Assembly: GCA_027063305.1 (NCBI GenBank) | Contig: JAMORY010000011.1 | Span: 92,231 to 156,230 of the forward strand | DNA from: Sulfurovum sp. | GTDB lineage: Bacteria > Campylobacterota > Campylobacteria > Campylobacterales > Sulfurovaceae | Reading direction: 5' to 3' | Length of the DNA stretch: 64,000 nucleotides | In this document: positions 43,338 through 51,755 of the stretch, piece after piece | Layout: the number at the start of each line of letters is the position of its first letter | How positions within the stretch are numbered: the first letter of the stretch is position 1 | Position numbers and translations under genes: made by a program | The notes under the pieces: generated by a model | The model's input: only the letters and a program-made list of their open reading frames with translations | What the model was told of the DNA's origin: nothing | Database searches by the model: none

Positions 43338-44027
43338 ATGGTTATATCAATTATTATCGGTATTGTTGTTTTAGTCATAGCCTTTGTCATTTATCGTGAA
43401 TATAAGAATGAAAAACGCTATCAGGAAGAGAGGGCCCAAGAGCAAGAAAGAAAAAAGAGAAGAATAGAGCCAAAGGTAACAACACGCCCGTCACAGTCAA
43501 GGCCGATGCCTCAAGAGAACCCTTCTACGAAAGAGAAGCCTAAAGAGCCTGCCCCTCAACCCAAACAAGAGAGCAGACCTGCACAACCCGCACAAGCACC
43601 CAAAAGCGAACCGACCCCCAAAAAGGAAACAACCACGCCGCCACCGTCGAAACCGGCAGTTATAGAGAAGGAGATCGAACTTCCCAAAGGCGAATACCCT
43701 GAGTTCAATTACAGTAGACTCAAAGAGATGGGGCTTTCCGAAGAGGAAGCGTTGGAGTTCATTCAAGAGCTGATCCCTCAGATCGGAGACCAGATACCAC
43801 TGCTCGATGAAGCGATGGCGATTCCCGACTTCCATCAGATGGAGAGATTGACCCACAGTATCAAAGGCTCTTCCACAACGATCGGTACAGGTGGGGTCTC
43901 AGACCTGCTTGTAGACTACAATACCTACTTGAAGACCGGTGACGAGGTGAAGGTGGCAGAAGCGTATCAGGCACACCTCAAACGCTACTATGAGCTCTTG
44001 AAAAAACAGTTCCCCAAAGAGTCTTAA
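43338..44027 (+). CDS. Membrane-anchored HPt phosphotransfer protein
   Basis: A 229-residue protein: one N-terminal TM helix (IIIGIVVLVIAFVIY), a Lys/Arg-rich segment, a long Pro/Lys/Glu-rich linker (about 45-120) and a C-terminal HPt domain with the phospho-accepting His at about 173 in LTHSIKGSSTT. HPt domains relay phosphate between receiver domains. No kinase or receiver gene is nearby, so partners act in trans. GGAGG and a TATAGT -10 lie upstream. Ends four bases into the convergent recN. Confidence 0.85.
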   Translation: MVISIIIGIVVLVIAFVIYREYKNEKRYQEERAQEQERKKRRIEPKVTTRPSQSRPMPQENPSTKEKPKEPAPQPKQESRPAQPAQAPKSEPTPKKETTTPPPSKPAVIEKEIELPKGEYPEFNYSRLKEMGLSEEEALEFIQELIPQIGDQIPLLDEAMAIPDFHQMERLTHSIKGSSTTIGTGGVSDLLVDYNTYLKTGDEVKVAEAYQAHLKRYYELLKKQFPKES

Positions 44028-45556
44028 TCCAAACGGAGCTTACGGGCAAAAGCGACTGCCTGTTCCGTAGGTTTCTCCCCTCCGATGATCCGTGCGATCT
44101 CAAGTACCCTTCCTTTCTCATCGAGTACCTTTACCATGCTTTGCCCCTGCGACTTCTCCACAACAATATGCTGTGATGCCTTGGCTGCCAGATGCGGTTG
44201 ATGTGAGATCGCAAATATCTGATACCCTTTTGAGAGTCTGGTGATAAGCTCGGCAATAGCGATAGACTCCTCTCCACTGACATTCGCGTCGATCTCATCG
44301 AGTATCAGCACCCCTTGCCCCTCTTGCTCTTGAGGCATGGTGGCTGCCATCAGTGCGAGCCTGATACGGTTGAACTCTCCACCGCTCAGGGTCGATACCG
44401 ATGCACCGTTGAGTGCGATATCGAGTTTGTCTATACCTCTCTCATGCAAGGTTACGGGAGAGAAGGTAAAACGAAGCGGCGGCAATTTTAAAGAAGCAAG
44501 CAGTGTCTCCAACACTCTCTCCAAACGTAATGCCTCTTTTCTCCGCATGGCAGAGAGGTGTGAAGCGATGGTGTAGAGCTCACCGTACTCCACTTCAAGA
44601 AACTGCATGAGCATCCCTTTATCCCGCTCCATATGCGTATAGCCTTCAAGCTCACGGAGCTTCTCTTCACGGTATGCCAAGGCAGCTTCAATGGAACCGT
44701 AACGGTTCTTTAGGCTATTGAGCTCTCCGAGCCTGTCAAGAACGGACTCCACATCGGTCTCTTCCAGTGTTTGGGCAAGTTGGTGGCTCTCTTCAAAGTC
44801 GGCACGAAGCTGGTTCATCGCATCACTAAAGAGGGTACTCTCTTTATCCAGCAGACGGTAGACCTCCTCGACACTGCTCTCGAATTGGAATATCTCTTGG
44901 GCATGTTCCAACGCCTCTTTGATCTTATCGATACGGGAGAGTTGCTGTTTGATCTCAAGTAGGCCGTTTTCCTCATCGACCGTTGGATCGATAGCATCGA
45001 TCTTCTCTATTTCGTAACGGAGGAACTCCATCTTCTCTTTACGTGTCGCCTCTTCAACTTGGATCTTCTGAAGCATCTCCAGCTTCTCTTTATAGCGGGC
45101 ATATCGCTTCTTGAACTCTTTGTATTGGCGTTTAAAGCTCTTTTGTGATGCCATAAGCGAACGGTCCAGCATCTCAAGAAGCGTACTGCTCTCCAATCCC
45201 TTTGGGTCACGTACCGAAAGATAGTTCACATACGGAGAAAAGAGTGTATGAAGGGCTTTTTTGGAGATCTGCTGCTTGTCTATAAAGTAGCGAAGCTTCT
45301 CGTTCTTGATACTTTTAATGCATATCTCATCACCAAGCAAATAGGCATCATCCTTGAGCGAACGGGGGCGTTTAAGTGTCACTTCACAAAGCTTTGCCGC
45401 TCCCTTTGTCGGATAACCGAACGTTGAGAGGATCGCTGAAATAAGCACCGATTTTCCCGCACCGCTTGGACCGGTGAATACCACAAGCCCCTGCTTGAAC
45501 TCAAGCTCAGCCTCTTTGAACGTTACGAGATCACGAAGATAGAGCCGCTCTACCAA
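44024..45556 (-). CDS. recN: DNA repair ATPase RecN
   Basis: A 510-residue SMC-like protein: Walker A FTGPSGAGKSVLISAI, a shortened pair of coiled coils, the signature TLSGGEFNRIRLAL, and Walker B GVLILDEIDANVSGEES. TTG at 45556 is favoured since GGGGAG is eight bases in front; another TTG five codons upstream has no site. It overlaps the nadK stop (TTGGTAG), so translation is coupled. Confidence 0.92.
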   Translation of the reverse strand: MVERLYLRDLVTFKEAELEFKQGLVVFTGPSGAGKSVLISAILSTFGYPTKGAAKLCEVTLKRPRSLKDDAYLLGDEICIKSIKNEKLRYFIDKQQISKKALHTLFSPYVNYLSVRDPKGLESSTLLEMLDRSLMASQKSFKRQYKEFKKRYARYKEKLEMLQKIQVEEATRKEKMEFLRYEIEKIDAIDPTVDEENGLLEIKQQLSRIDKIKEALEHAQEIFQFESSVEEVYRLLDKESTLFSDAMNQLRADFEESHQLAQTLEETDVESVLDRLGELNSLKNRYGSIEAALAYREEKLRELEGYTHMERDKGMLMQFLEVEYGELYTIASHLSAMRRKEALRLERVLETLLASLKLPPLRFTFSPVTLHERGIDKLDIALNGASVSTLSGGEFNRIRLALMAATMPQEQEGQGVLILDEIDANVSGEESIAIAELITRLSKGYQIFAISHQPHLAAKASQHIVVEKSQGQSMVKVLDEKGRVLEIARIIGGEKPTEQAVAFARKLRLD

Positions 45557-46422
45557 TTTCTCTCTCCCCAATGCAGTTTTTCACGCAGTACGGAGAAGTA
45601 GTTATGCTCTTTTCGGTGGATGAGCGTCGCTCCTTTCTTCGCACCTGCGATATAGAGCACATCACCCTCTTCCAGTTCATAGACCTCCTGACCGTCAATA
45701 GATGCGATGGCACGATACTTCTCCGCATCGAGCTCAATACTGAAATCGGCAGGAACGACCAACGGACGCTGGTTCGCCAACGAGTGCGCCAATACAGGTG
45801 TAATGATGAACGCCTGGGTCAAGGGATACAAAATAGGCCCTCCCGCCGAGAGGTTGTATGCCGTCGATCCTGTCGGAGTGGAGATGATCAGCCCGTCACC
45901 GGTATAGCTGTTGAAACGTTCACCGTCAATGGAGGCGTTGACCTTGACCATTTTGGAAGGTTGGGGTGAGGTGATGACCACATCGTTAAAAGCGATGAAG
46001 CTTATCTTGCTCCCACTGCTCTTTTGAATATACCCTTCGATCATCATACGGTCATCGATACGGTACTCTCCATTGAGCAGGCGCGTCAGGAAGGTATCGA
46101 CATCATCGATGGTGATATCGGCAAGGAAGCCGAGATTGCCCGCATTGATCCCTACAACCGGTTTATGGTGCCCGTAGCTTCTACGTACCAAAGAGAGCAG
46201 TGTCCCGTCACCGCCTAAAGAGACAAGAAAATCCGATGTACGGCACATCGTCTCGAAACTGACACCCCCCAGACCGATCATACGTGCCGAACGCTCCGAA
46301 AGCAGCACTTCTATACCGTGATCCTCGAACGATGCCTTGATCTTCTCATAAACGGGTTTTAGCTCAGGGGCATCGGGTTTGAGGATGAACCCTGCGCTTT
46401 TGACTTCTTCTAACTGTTTCAC
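45550..46422 (-). CDS. nadK: NAD kinase
   Basis: A 290-residue ATP-NAD kinase with GGDGT in LVSLGGDGTLLSLVR, GINAGNLGFLADI and the glycine-rich TGDGLIISTPTGSTAYNLSAGG. GTG 46422 is preferred to an ATG seven codons upstream, because AAGGAG lies nine bases before the GTG and nothing precedes the ATG. First gene of the nadK-recN pair. Confidence 0.94.
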   Translation of the reverse strand: MKQLEEVKSAGFILKPDAPELKPVYEKIKASFEDHGIEVLLSERSARMIGLGGVSFETMCRTSDFLVSLGGDGTLLSLVRRSYGHHKPVVGINAGNLGFLADITIDDVDTFLTRLLNGEYRIDDRMMIEGYIQKSSGSKISFIAFNDVVITSPQPSKMVKVNASIDGERFNSYTGDGLIISTPTGSTAYNLSAGGPILYPLTQAFIITPVLAHSLANQRPLVVPADFSIELDAEKYRAIASIDGQEVYELEEGDVLYIAGAKKGATLIHRKEHNYFSVLREKLHWGERNW

Positions 46423-46579
46423 GATCGTATCTCTCCTTATCATTACCGTAGCGTATCATATTCTAGCTTGTTGAGAGAAATATCTGTCAAAATGACATAC
46501 TTTTTATTGTATGGGATATTGCATTTTGGAACGAAGCACGCTACACTTCCACCAATCAAGCCTTTCAAGGAGTCTTTCC

Positions 46580-47014
46580 ATGCGTTCTTCCATCCCCTAT
46601 TTCGCCGTTGCGGCAGTACTCTGCTATGCACTCTATAATGCATATAAAACAAAAGCATCCCATACTGCATCCCTACCAAGATCCGTAGAGAAGCCTCAAC
46701 CTCCTTCGCATCCCATGTTCAAAGATACACAAAGCTATATTGTCGATGTTATCGATCACGGCTCAAGCAGACTCCGCTTCAAACCAGAAGAGATTATGGA
46801 GGGAGGGTTCGCCTCACCCGAAGATGCCCCCAAGATCGCATGTTATGTCAGAACGCTTGCGAACGAGAAGTGCGACTTCCCTTCGGATGCGCCTATGTAC
46901 TACAGCAGTAACTGTGCCGGGTGTCACGGAGATGACGGCAAAGGCCTGGGCGGAACCTATCCTGACCTTACCAAACACCCTCTTTTAGGTATGCGGCCCC
47001 TACCCAAAGAGTGA
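46580..47014 (+). CDS. Membrane-anchored monohaem cytochrome c
   Basis: A 144-residue protein with an N-terminal uncleaved-looking TM segment (YFAVAAVLCYALY) and a C-terminal haem site CAGCH followed by GDDGKGLGGTYPDL, with a possible distal Met in LLGMRPLP. ATG 46580 has AAGGAG upstream. About 70 residues between anchor and haem site have no recognised domain. Electron partner unknown. Confidence 0.85.
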   Translation: MRSSIPYFAVAAVLCYALYNAYKTKASHTASLPRSVEKPQPPSHPMFKDTQSYIVDVIDHGSSRLRFKPEEIMEGGFASPEDAPKIACYVRTLANEKCDFPSDAPMYYSSNCAGCHGDDGKGLGGTYPDLTKHPLLGMRPLPKE

Positions 47015-47052
47015 AATATGATACAATATAGAAAAGACAAAAGGAGTCTACA

Positions 47053-47541
47053 ATGGAAAAAGAGTTGAAAAAGATACTTGAAGATACCAAAGAGAGCTTA
47101 GAGAAGATCGAAGAGAAGATCGAAGAGAAGATCGAAAAAGAGGGCGCGCATCTCTCAGAAGAAGCCAGAGGTTACTGGAAAGAGCTAAGATCATATGTCG
47201 CATCGATGGGAGAGAGGATCAAAGAGAAGTATGAGAGCAAAGAGGATGAGGCCGAACTTCAGGCACACTTGATGATGATGGAGCTAAAAGAGAAGGTAGA
47301 TGCACTCAAAGATGAACTTGGCACGACACTTGGCCATCTTTACCATAACCGTGAACAAGAGCTCGATATGCTTGCGCTCAAAGCCCACTTGGCAAAACTG
47401 GAAGCACAGACACTAATGGAGGAGAAAGAGAAAGAGGTACGTCATCTCTATGCCACATCCAAGATCGAAGTGGAAACACTTGCCAAAAAGGCGGCAAAAG
47501 AGATCAATGAAGTATTTCTCAAGCTCACACAGCTGGTTTAA
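47053..47541 (+). CDS. Coiled-coil protein of unknown function
   Basis: A 162-residue, almost entirely helical protein with Lys/Glu heptads (KIEEKIEEKIEKEG) and no signal or TM. AAGGAG precedes the ATG. Resembles generic apolipoprotein-like or stress coiled coils; no family assigned. Possibly co-transcribed with the cytochrome 38 bases upstream. Confidence 0.75.
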   Translation: MEKELKKILEDTKESLEKIEEKIEEKIEKEGAHLSEEARGYWKELRSYVASMGERIKEKYESKEDEAELQAHLMMMELKEKVDALKDELGTTLGHLYHNREQELDMLALKAHLAKLEAQTLMEEKEKEVRHLYATSKIEVETLAKKAAKEINEVFLKLTQLV

Positions 47542-47638
47542 TGAAGCTTTTTCAGGCTTTTTGGGAAATTTTTCCCAAACTAAGCCAAACCCTAAGAAAA
47601 CCCGCTACAATGGTGGAGATGAAAGATGAGAATAGTTT

Positions 47639-47798
47639 GGGCGCTTCTCGGACACATCGCACCTTGATAACACACTAAGCTTTTTCCTAGACAAGGCACA
47701 TAAATGAAGGACTGGTCGATACCAATTCGAATTTATGTAACGCCGTATAGGGGAAAGCTTAGCGTGCCCGCAGGGTGCAATGTGTCCGAGAAGCGCCC
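47639..47798. repeat. Structured hairpin repeat, copy B, with 19-bp outer stem
   Basis: The inner 88 nt (47675-47762) align gap-free to the MITE interior at 1653-1740. Around it lies a further perfect 19-bp inverted repeat, GGGCGCTTCTCGGACACAT at 47639-47657 with its complement at 47780-47798, so the whole 160-bp block can form one long cruciform. No MITE-type ends or target duplication were found. It fills most of the 386-base gap between the coiled-coil gene and the cold-shock gene, ending 129 bases before the latter's ATG; the rest of the gap holds the cold-shock leader and an imperfect GGGAAA/TTTCCC hairpin near 47560-47580. Confidence 0.8.
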
Positions 47799-47927
47799 GT
47801 CATCTTTTGAGTGTTATGTACGTGTTAAACCCCTGCAAGACCCCCGAAAGACTCTCTATTTAAATGTTTTCACAAATTTAAATTAACGGATATCTCTTAG
47901 AAAGAGTATCTACCAAAAGGTAAAAAA

Positions 47928-48146
47928 ATGGCAGAAACAGTAAACGGAACAGTAAAATGGTTCAACGATGAAAAAGGTTACGGATTTATTCAACAAGAGA
48001 ATGGTGGAAGCGATGTATTCGTACATTTCCGTCAAGTGAACAATCCAAACGGAGGACGTGTCACACTTGCAGAGGGTCAAGCAGTAACATTTGAGATCGG
48101 TGAAGGTCAAAAAGGACCACAAGCTGAGAACGTCACTGCCGTATAA
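47928..48146 (+). CDS. Cold-shock domain protein (CspA family)
   Basis: A 72-residue OB-fold RNA chaperone with RNP1 KGYGFI and RNP2 VFVHF, preceded by [15 protein letters not shown] is upstream of the ATG. The leader is long and AT-rich, common for csp genes, and a structured repeat lies further upstream. A strong hairpin terminator follows. Confidence 0.95.
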   Translation: MAETVNGTVKWFNDEKGYGFIQQENGGSDVFVHFRQVNNPNGGRVTLAEGQAVTFEIGEGQKGPQAENVTAV

Positions 48147-48158
48147 GGCATACCTCCC

Positions 48159-48180
48159 CTCTCCTGCTTATGCAGGAGAG
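48159..48180 (+). terminator. Intrinsic terminator hairpin after the cold-shock gene
   Basis: CTCTCCTGC and GCAGGAGAG form a perfect 9-bp stem with a TTAT loop, 13 bases after the stop; CTCTTTTAATT follows shortly. Confidence 0.7.
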
Positions 48181-48232
48181 ACCTACCTCTTTTAATTCCC
48201 TCTATTTTCATATCTCTATCTACTTTTAAGCA

Positions 48233-48574
48233 TCACTGCTGTTGGGCTTCATTTTTCTTTTGTATGTAGTCGTATATTGTTCTGATCTCATCATCGGTCA
48301 GATAGTAGCGCGGCATAATAGGATGATAGCTATTGACGCTCTTGATCATTCTCTCTAGTGAAACCTTACGTATATCCGAACCTCGCAGTGCATGTTCACC
48401 CTTCTCATCACGGTAGGTAACGATCACTTTTCCCTCTCCATACTCACCATGGCACTGTGCACAGCTGACCCCTCTTGGGTTGTTATAGAGCATCTGTCCA
48501 TACTCGTAATGGGAGATAAAATCCTCCTGTGCGCTCAAGAGCATCGGCAGTAGTGCGAACAGCAGTTTAGACAT
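48233..48574 (-). CDS. Small periplasmic cytochrome c
   Basis: A 113-residue protein with a cleavable signal (LLFALLPMLLSAQ), haem site CAQCHGEYGEGK and distal Met in HPIMPRYYLTDDEI, a class I cytochrome c layout. It is alone on the minus strand between csp and folD. Likely a soluble electron carrier. Confidence 0.88.
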   Translation of the reverse strand: MSKLLFALLPMLLSAQEDFISHYEYGQMLYNNPRGVSCAQCHGEYGEGKVIVTYRDEKGEHALRGSDIRKVSLERMIKSVNSYHPIMPRYYLTDDEIRTIYDYIQKKNEAQQQ

Positions 48575-48663
48575 CGGTGGGACTCCTTGTATATCAGACC
48601 TTCAAAAGCCCTAAACAAATTTAGCTATAATACTACCCTAAAAAACATTACAAGGTCCTACCC

Positions 48664-49509
48664 ATGCAATTGATCGACGGTAAAGCACTCGCACAAAAAG
48701 TTCAAGCCTCTGTTGCTTCGGAAGTTGAGCAGCTCAAGCAAGAGAAGAACATCGTTCCCGGATTGGCGGTCATCCTCGTCGGTGACGATCCGGCAAGCCA
48801 CGCCTATGTCAAAATGAAGGCAAAAGCGTGTGAGAAGGTCGGCTTCTACTCCATTACCCATAATATGCCCGATACCATCTCTCAAGAGGAGATCATCGCA
48901 ACGATCGAAATGATCAATGCAAACCCTCGCATAGACGGTATTTTGGTACAGCTTCCGCTTCCTAAACACATCGATACCAACAAGATACTCGAAGTGATCG
49001 ACCCCAAAAAGGATGTTGACGGTTTCCACGCCTATAATGTCGGACGTATGGTCACAGGTCTTGAAAGTTTCGTCGCATGTACCCCGCTGGGCGTCATGAA
49101 GATGTTCGAAGAGTACAATATCGACCTTGAGGGACAGGATGTCTGTGTGGTCGGGGCAAGTAATATTGTCGGTAAACCGATGGCATCACTCCTGCTTAAT
49201 GCCAATGCAACGGTCACGGTCACGCACATCTACACCAAAGACCTCAAAGCACATACCTCCAAAGCGGATATCATCGTTGTAGGTGTCGGTGTACCTGGAC
49301 TCATTAAAGAAGATATGGTAAAAGAGGGAGCTATCGTTATCGATATCGGGATCAACCGTCTTGAGAACGGCAGACTCGTCGGCGATGTCGATTATGAGAA
49401 TGTCGCACCTAAATGCTCCTATATCACCCCTGTTCCGGGCGGTGTGGGGCCGATGACCATTGCTATGCTTCTTTCCAATACGCTGAAATCAGCTAAACAA
49501 AGAGCATAA
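48664..49509 (+). CDS. folD: Bifunctional methylenetetrahydrofolate dehydrogenase/cyclohydrolase FolD
   Basis: A 281-residue enzyme interconverting C1-folates: DDPASHAYVKMKAKACEKVG with the catalytic Lys, ILVQLPLPKHI, DVDGFHAYNVG, VGASNIVGKPMA and TPVPGGVGPMTIAML. A TATAAT-like box lies at about 48626. Heads the run folD-lepB-M50-rpiB on the plus strand. Confidence 0.96.
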   Translation: MQLIDGKALAQKVQASVASEVEQLKQEKNIVPGLAVILVGDDPASHAYVKMKAKACEKVGFYSITHNMPDTISQEEIIATIEMINANPRIDGILVQLPLPKHIDTNKILEVIDPKKDVDGFHAYNVGRMVTGLESFVACTPLGVMKMFEEYNIDLEGQDVCVVGASNIVGKPMASLLLNANATVTVTHIYTKDLKAHTSKADIIVVGVGVPGLIKEDMVKEGAIVIDIGINRLENGRLVGDVDYENVAPKCSYITPVPGGVGPMTIAMLLSNTLKSAKQRA

Positions 49510-49547
49510 GCCCACTATGAACCATACCTATGAGAAAGGGGCGTACC

Positions 49548-50528
49548 ATGCCTGATCTAAAAAAGATCGCTTCCAAGCTCTATGCATTTTCCAGTTCATG
49601 GACAGGAACGATCATTATTGTTCTTTTCCTCATCTTTTTTGTGGCGCAATCCTTCGTGATCCCGAGCGGATCGATGAAGCGTACACAACTGATCGGGGAT
49701 TTCCTCTTTGCCAAGAAATACTCTTACGGTATACCGATCCCACACCTTCCGTGGCTCGAAGTGCCGCTTCTGCCTGATTTTAACGGGAACGGACACCTCA
49801 TTGAAGGACCTCGTCCACAAAGAGAGGATATCGTGATCTTCCGCTACCCTAAGAACGAGAAGATCCACTACGTTAAGCGTTGTGTGGCAGTCGGTGGTGA
49901 CGAGCTGATCTATGCGAACAAGAAACTGCTCATCCACTTCCATGAGGGAGATGCCTATATTCAGTCACACTACCCCAAAGAGAAGATATACAGACTTCGC
50001 GGGAAACTCTGGGTCGAGAACCCCTATATGGATAAATATCCCGGTATCCAGTATGTACCTGAGGGGATGACCATCTTTGAAGCGTTGATGAACTACTATC
50101 TCTATAACAAACAGATCGATATGACACCTGTAATGGTCGAAGGGTTGGATACACCCGCTTACGATCTGGCAGGCAAGATGATCAATGCGCTCTATGCCAA
50201 AGTGCCTGAAGATCACTTCTATATGATCGGGGACAACCGTGACAACTCCAACGACAGCCGTTTCTGGGGGCCGGTTCCTTACCGTTTGATCGTAGGAAAA
50301 CCGTGGTTGATCTACATGAGCATCGAGCACCGCTCTTATGATAAGGTGCTTAACGGGGACAAGTTCGGAGGCGGACGTGACCATGCAGGTCTTAGACGTG
50401 TCTGCGGTAACATACCTATCGACTCCAAAGCGTGCGAGAAGCTCTGGAACAACCAGCGCTATACGGTAAGATGGGGACGTGTCGGACGCCGCATCGAAAC
50501 ACTTGAGAGAGAACAACCCATCCAATGA
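49548..50528 (+). CDS. lepB: Signal peptidase I
   Basis: A 326-residue inner-membrane protease with TM TIIIVLFLIFFVAQSFV, catalytic Ser in IPSGSMKRTQLIGD and Lys in YVKRCVAVGGDE; GDNRDNSNDSRFWGPV is box E. SGSMKRT replaces the textbook SGSMxPT, as seen in this phylum. ATG 49548 follows AAGGGG. The stop overlaps the next start (ATGA). Confidence 0.94.
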   Translation: MPDLKKIASKLYAFSSSWTGTIIIVLFLIFFVAQSFVIPSGSMKRTQLIGDFLFAKKYSYGIPIPHLPWLEVPLLPDFNGNGHLIEGPRPQREDIVIFRYPKNEKIHYVKRCVAVGGDELIYANKKLLIHFHEGDAYIQSHYPKEKIYRLRGKLWVENPYMDKYPGIQYVPEGMTIFEALMNYYLYNKQIDMTPVMVEGLDTPAYDLAGKMINALYAKVPEDHFYMIGDNRDNSNDSRFWGPVPYRLIVGKPWLIYMSIEHRSYDKVLNGDKFGGGRDHAGLRRVCGNIPIDSKACEKLWNNQRYTVRWGRVGRRIETLEREQPIQ

Positions 50529-51172
50529 GCGAAGCCGATATTTTCAAGCTCATCACCACGATCGCCGCACTGATCGTGGCGATCGTCGGACATGAGATCA
50601 TGCATGGGTGGGTCGCCTACAAATATGGGGATACTACCGCCAAGTCACAGGGCAGACTCAGCCCCAATCCACTTATTCATATCGATCCTGTAGGAAGTCT
50701 GCTTGTTCCTGCCGTACTCTATTTTAGCGGTGCGCCGTTCGTTTTCGGATGGGCAAAACCCGTTCCGGTCAATATTGGTACCGTCATTCGAAACGGCGGT
50801 ACCAATGCCGCAGTGGCGGTCTCTCTGGCAGGGATCACCTATAACTTTATGCTAGCGGCCCTCTGTGCGGCGGTACTTCCGCTCTTTGCACACCCTGAGA
50901 GCCTGACAGGTGCATTAGCAGCTCTCTTTATCTACCAGCTTTTTCTTATCAATATCCTATTGGGGGTATTTAACCTTTGGCCTATTCCGCCGCTTGATGG
51001 CGCACAGGCAGTACGCTATTTGGCTAAAGGGTGGAAAATGCATAGGGTCGTGCGTTTTTATGAAACCATATACCCTTATGGAATGTTCGTGCTTTTAGCG
51101 GTGCTCTTTACACCGCTTTCAAATGTGCTCTTCACCCCGGTGGGGTGGATCGCCAATCTTCTACTTCAATAA
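50525..51172 (+). CDS. Site-2-protease-type zinc peptidase (M50)
   Basis: A 215-residue polytopic membrane protease with HEIMH in IVGHEIMHGWVAYKYGD and the second motif NLWPIPPLDGAQ supplying the third zinc ligand. It lacks a PDZ domain. It overlaps lepB by four bases. Compact rhomboid-like M50 members of this kind have no firm substrate. Confidence 0.9.
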   Translation: MSEADIFKLITTIAALIVAIVGHEIMHGWVAYKYGDTTAKSQGRLSPNPLIHIDPVGSLLVPAVLYFSGAPFVFGWAKPVPVNIGTVIRNGGTNAAVAVSLAGITYNFMLAALCAAVLPLFAHPESLTGALAALFIYQLFLINILLGVFNLWPIPPLDGAQAVRYLAKGWKMHRVVRFYETIYPYGMFVLLAVLFTPLSNVLFTPVGWIANLLLQ

Positions 51173-51194
51173 CATATGTCAAAAAGGAACTAAG

Positions 51195-51659
51195 ATGTCT
51201 AAAAAATTCTATATCGCTACCGACCATGCCGGATATGCCGTTAAAGCCTACGTTAAAGAGATCGTTACCAACCTTGGACACGAGATCATCGACCTAGGGC
51301 CAGACAGTGCCGACAGAGTTGACTACCCTGACTATGCACACAAATGTGCCCATGCCGTCCTTGAAGACAAAGGAAGCTTCGGTATTCTCATCTGTGGTAC
51401 GGGGATCGGTATCTCTATTGCAGCAAACAAAATACCCGGTATTCGTGCGGCACTCTGTCACGATCACTACACGGCAAAACTGACCCGTCAGCACAATGAT
51501 GCGAATATCCTTTGTTTCGGTGAGCGTGTAGTGGGGAAAGGGATCATCGAAGATATGATCGAAGCATTCGCAAACACTGAATTCGAAGGTGGAAGACATG
51601 CCGGACGTGTAGCAAAGATCGAAGAGGGAATGTGTAGTTTCGGTGCCGATCTGGGGTAG
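51195..51659 (+). CDS. rpiB: Ribose-5-phosphate isomerase B
   Basis: A 154-residue RpiB/LacAB enzyme: ATDHAGYAVKAYVK, DYPDYAHKCAHAV, LICGTGIGISIAANK with the catalytic Cys, and LCHDHYTAKLTRQHNDAN. ATG 51195 has AAAAGGA upstream; the open frame before it lies in the M50 gene. Followed by two perfect hairpins. Confidence 0.95.
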   Translation: MSKKFYIATDHAGYAVKAYVKEIVTNLGHEIIDLGPDSADRVDYPDYAHKCAHAVLEDKGSFGILICGTGIGISIAANKIPGIRAALCHDHYTAKLTRQHNDANILCFGERVVGKGIIEDMIEAFANTEFEGGRHAGRVAKIEEGMCSFGADLG

Positions 51660-51670
51660 ATCGTAGGCCC

Positions 51671-51689
51671 TATCGTATTCAATACGATA
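51671..51689. terminator. Hairpin 1 between rpiB and trxA
   Basis: TATCGTATT and AATACGATA pair perfectly around a single C, 12 bases after rpiB. As a hairpin the loop would open to three or five bases. Confidence 0.5.
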
Positions 51690-51715
51690 CGTTGTTATGC
51701 CTAACGATTCATAAT

Positions 51716-51737
51716 GTCGTATTCGGAAGAATACGAC
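51716..51737. terminator. Hairpin 2 between rpiB and trxA
   Basis: GTCGTATTC and GAATACGAC form a 9-bp stem with GGAA loop. It shares the TCGTATT core with hairpin 1 about 40 bases away. It lies between convergent genes and may stop transcription from both sides. Confidence 0.55.
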
Positions 51738-51755
51738 CTGCAAGCCAATAAGCGC

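Noticed and set aside
46443..46679. 78-codon minus-strand frame upstream of nadK
   Set aside because: It overlaps the promoter and 5' end of the cytochrome gene, has no ribosome site and no recognisable sequence.
47559..47580. Strong terminator after the coiled-coil gene
   Set aside because: TTTGGGAAA/TTTCCCAAA can pair, but the stem is AT-rich with no T run afterwards; mentioned only in passing.
47639..47798. Integron attC site
   Set aside because: It is an imperfect palindrome of suitable size, but the terminal GTTRRRY/RYYYAAC core sites are absent, and the collapsed integrase at 63.8 kb is too far to link them.
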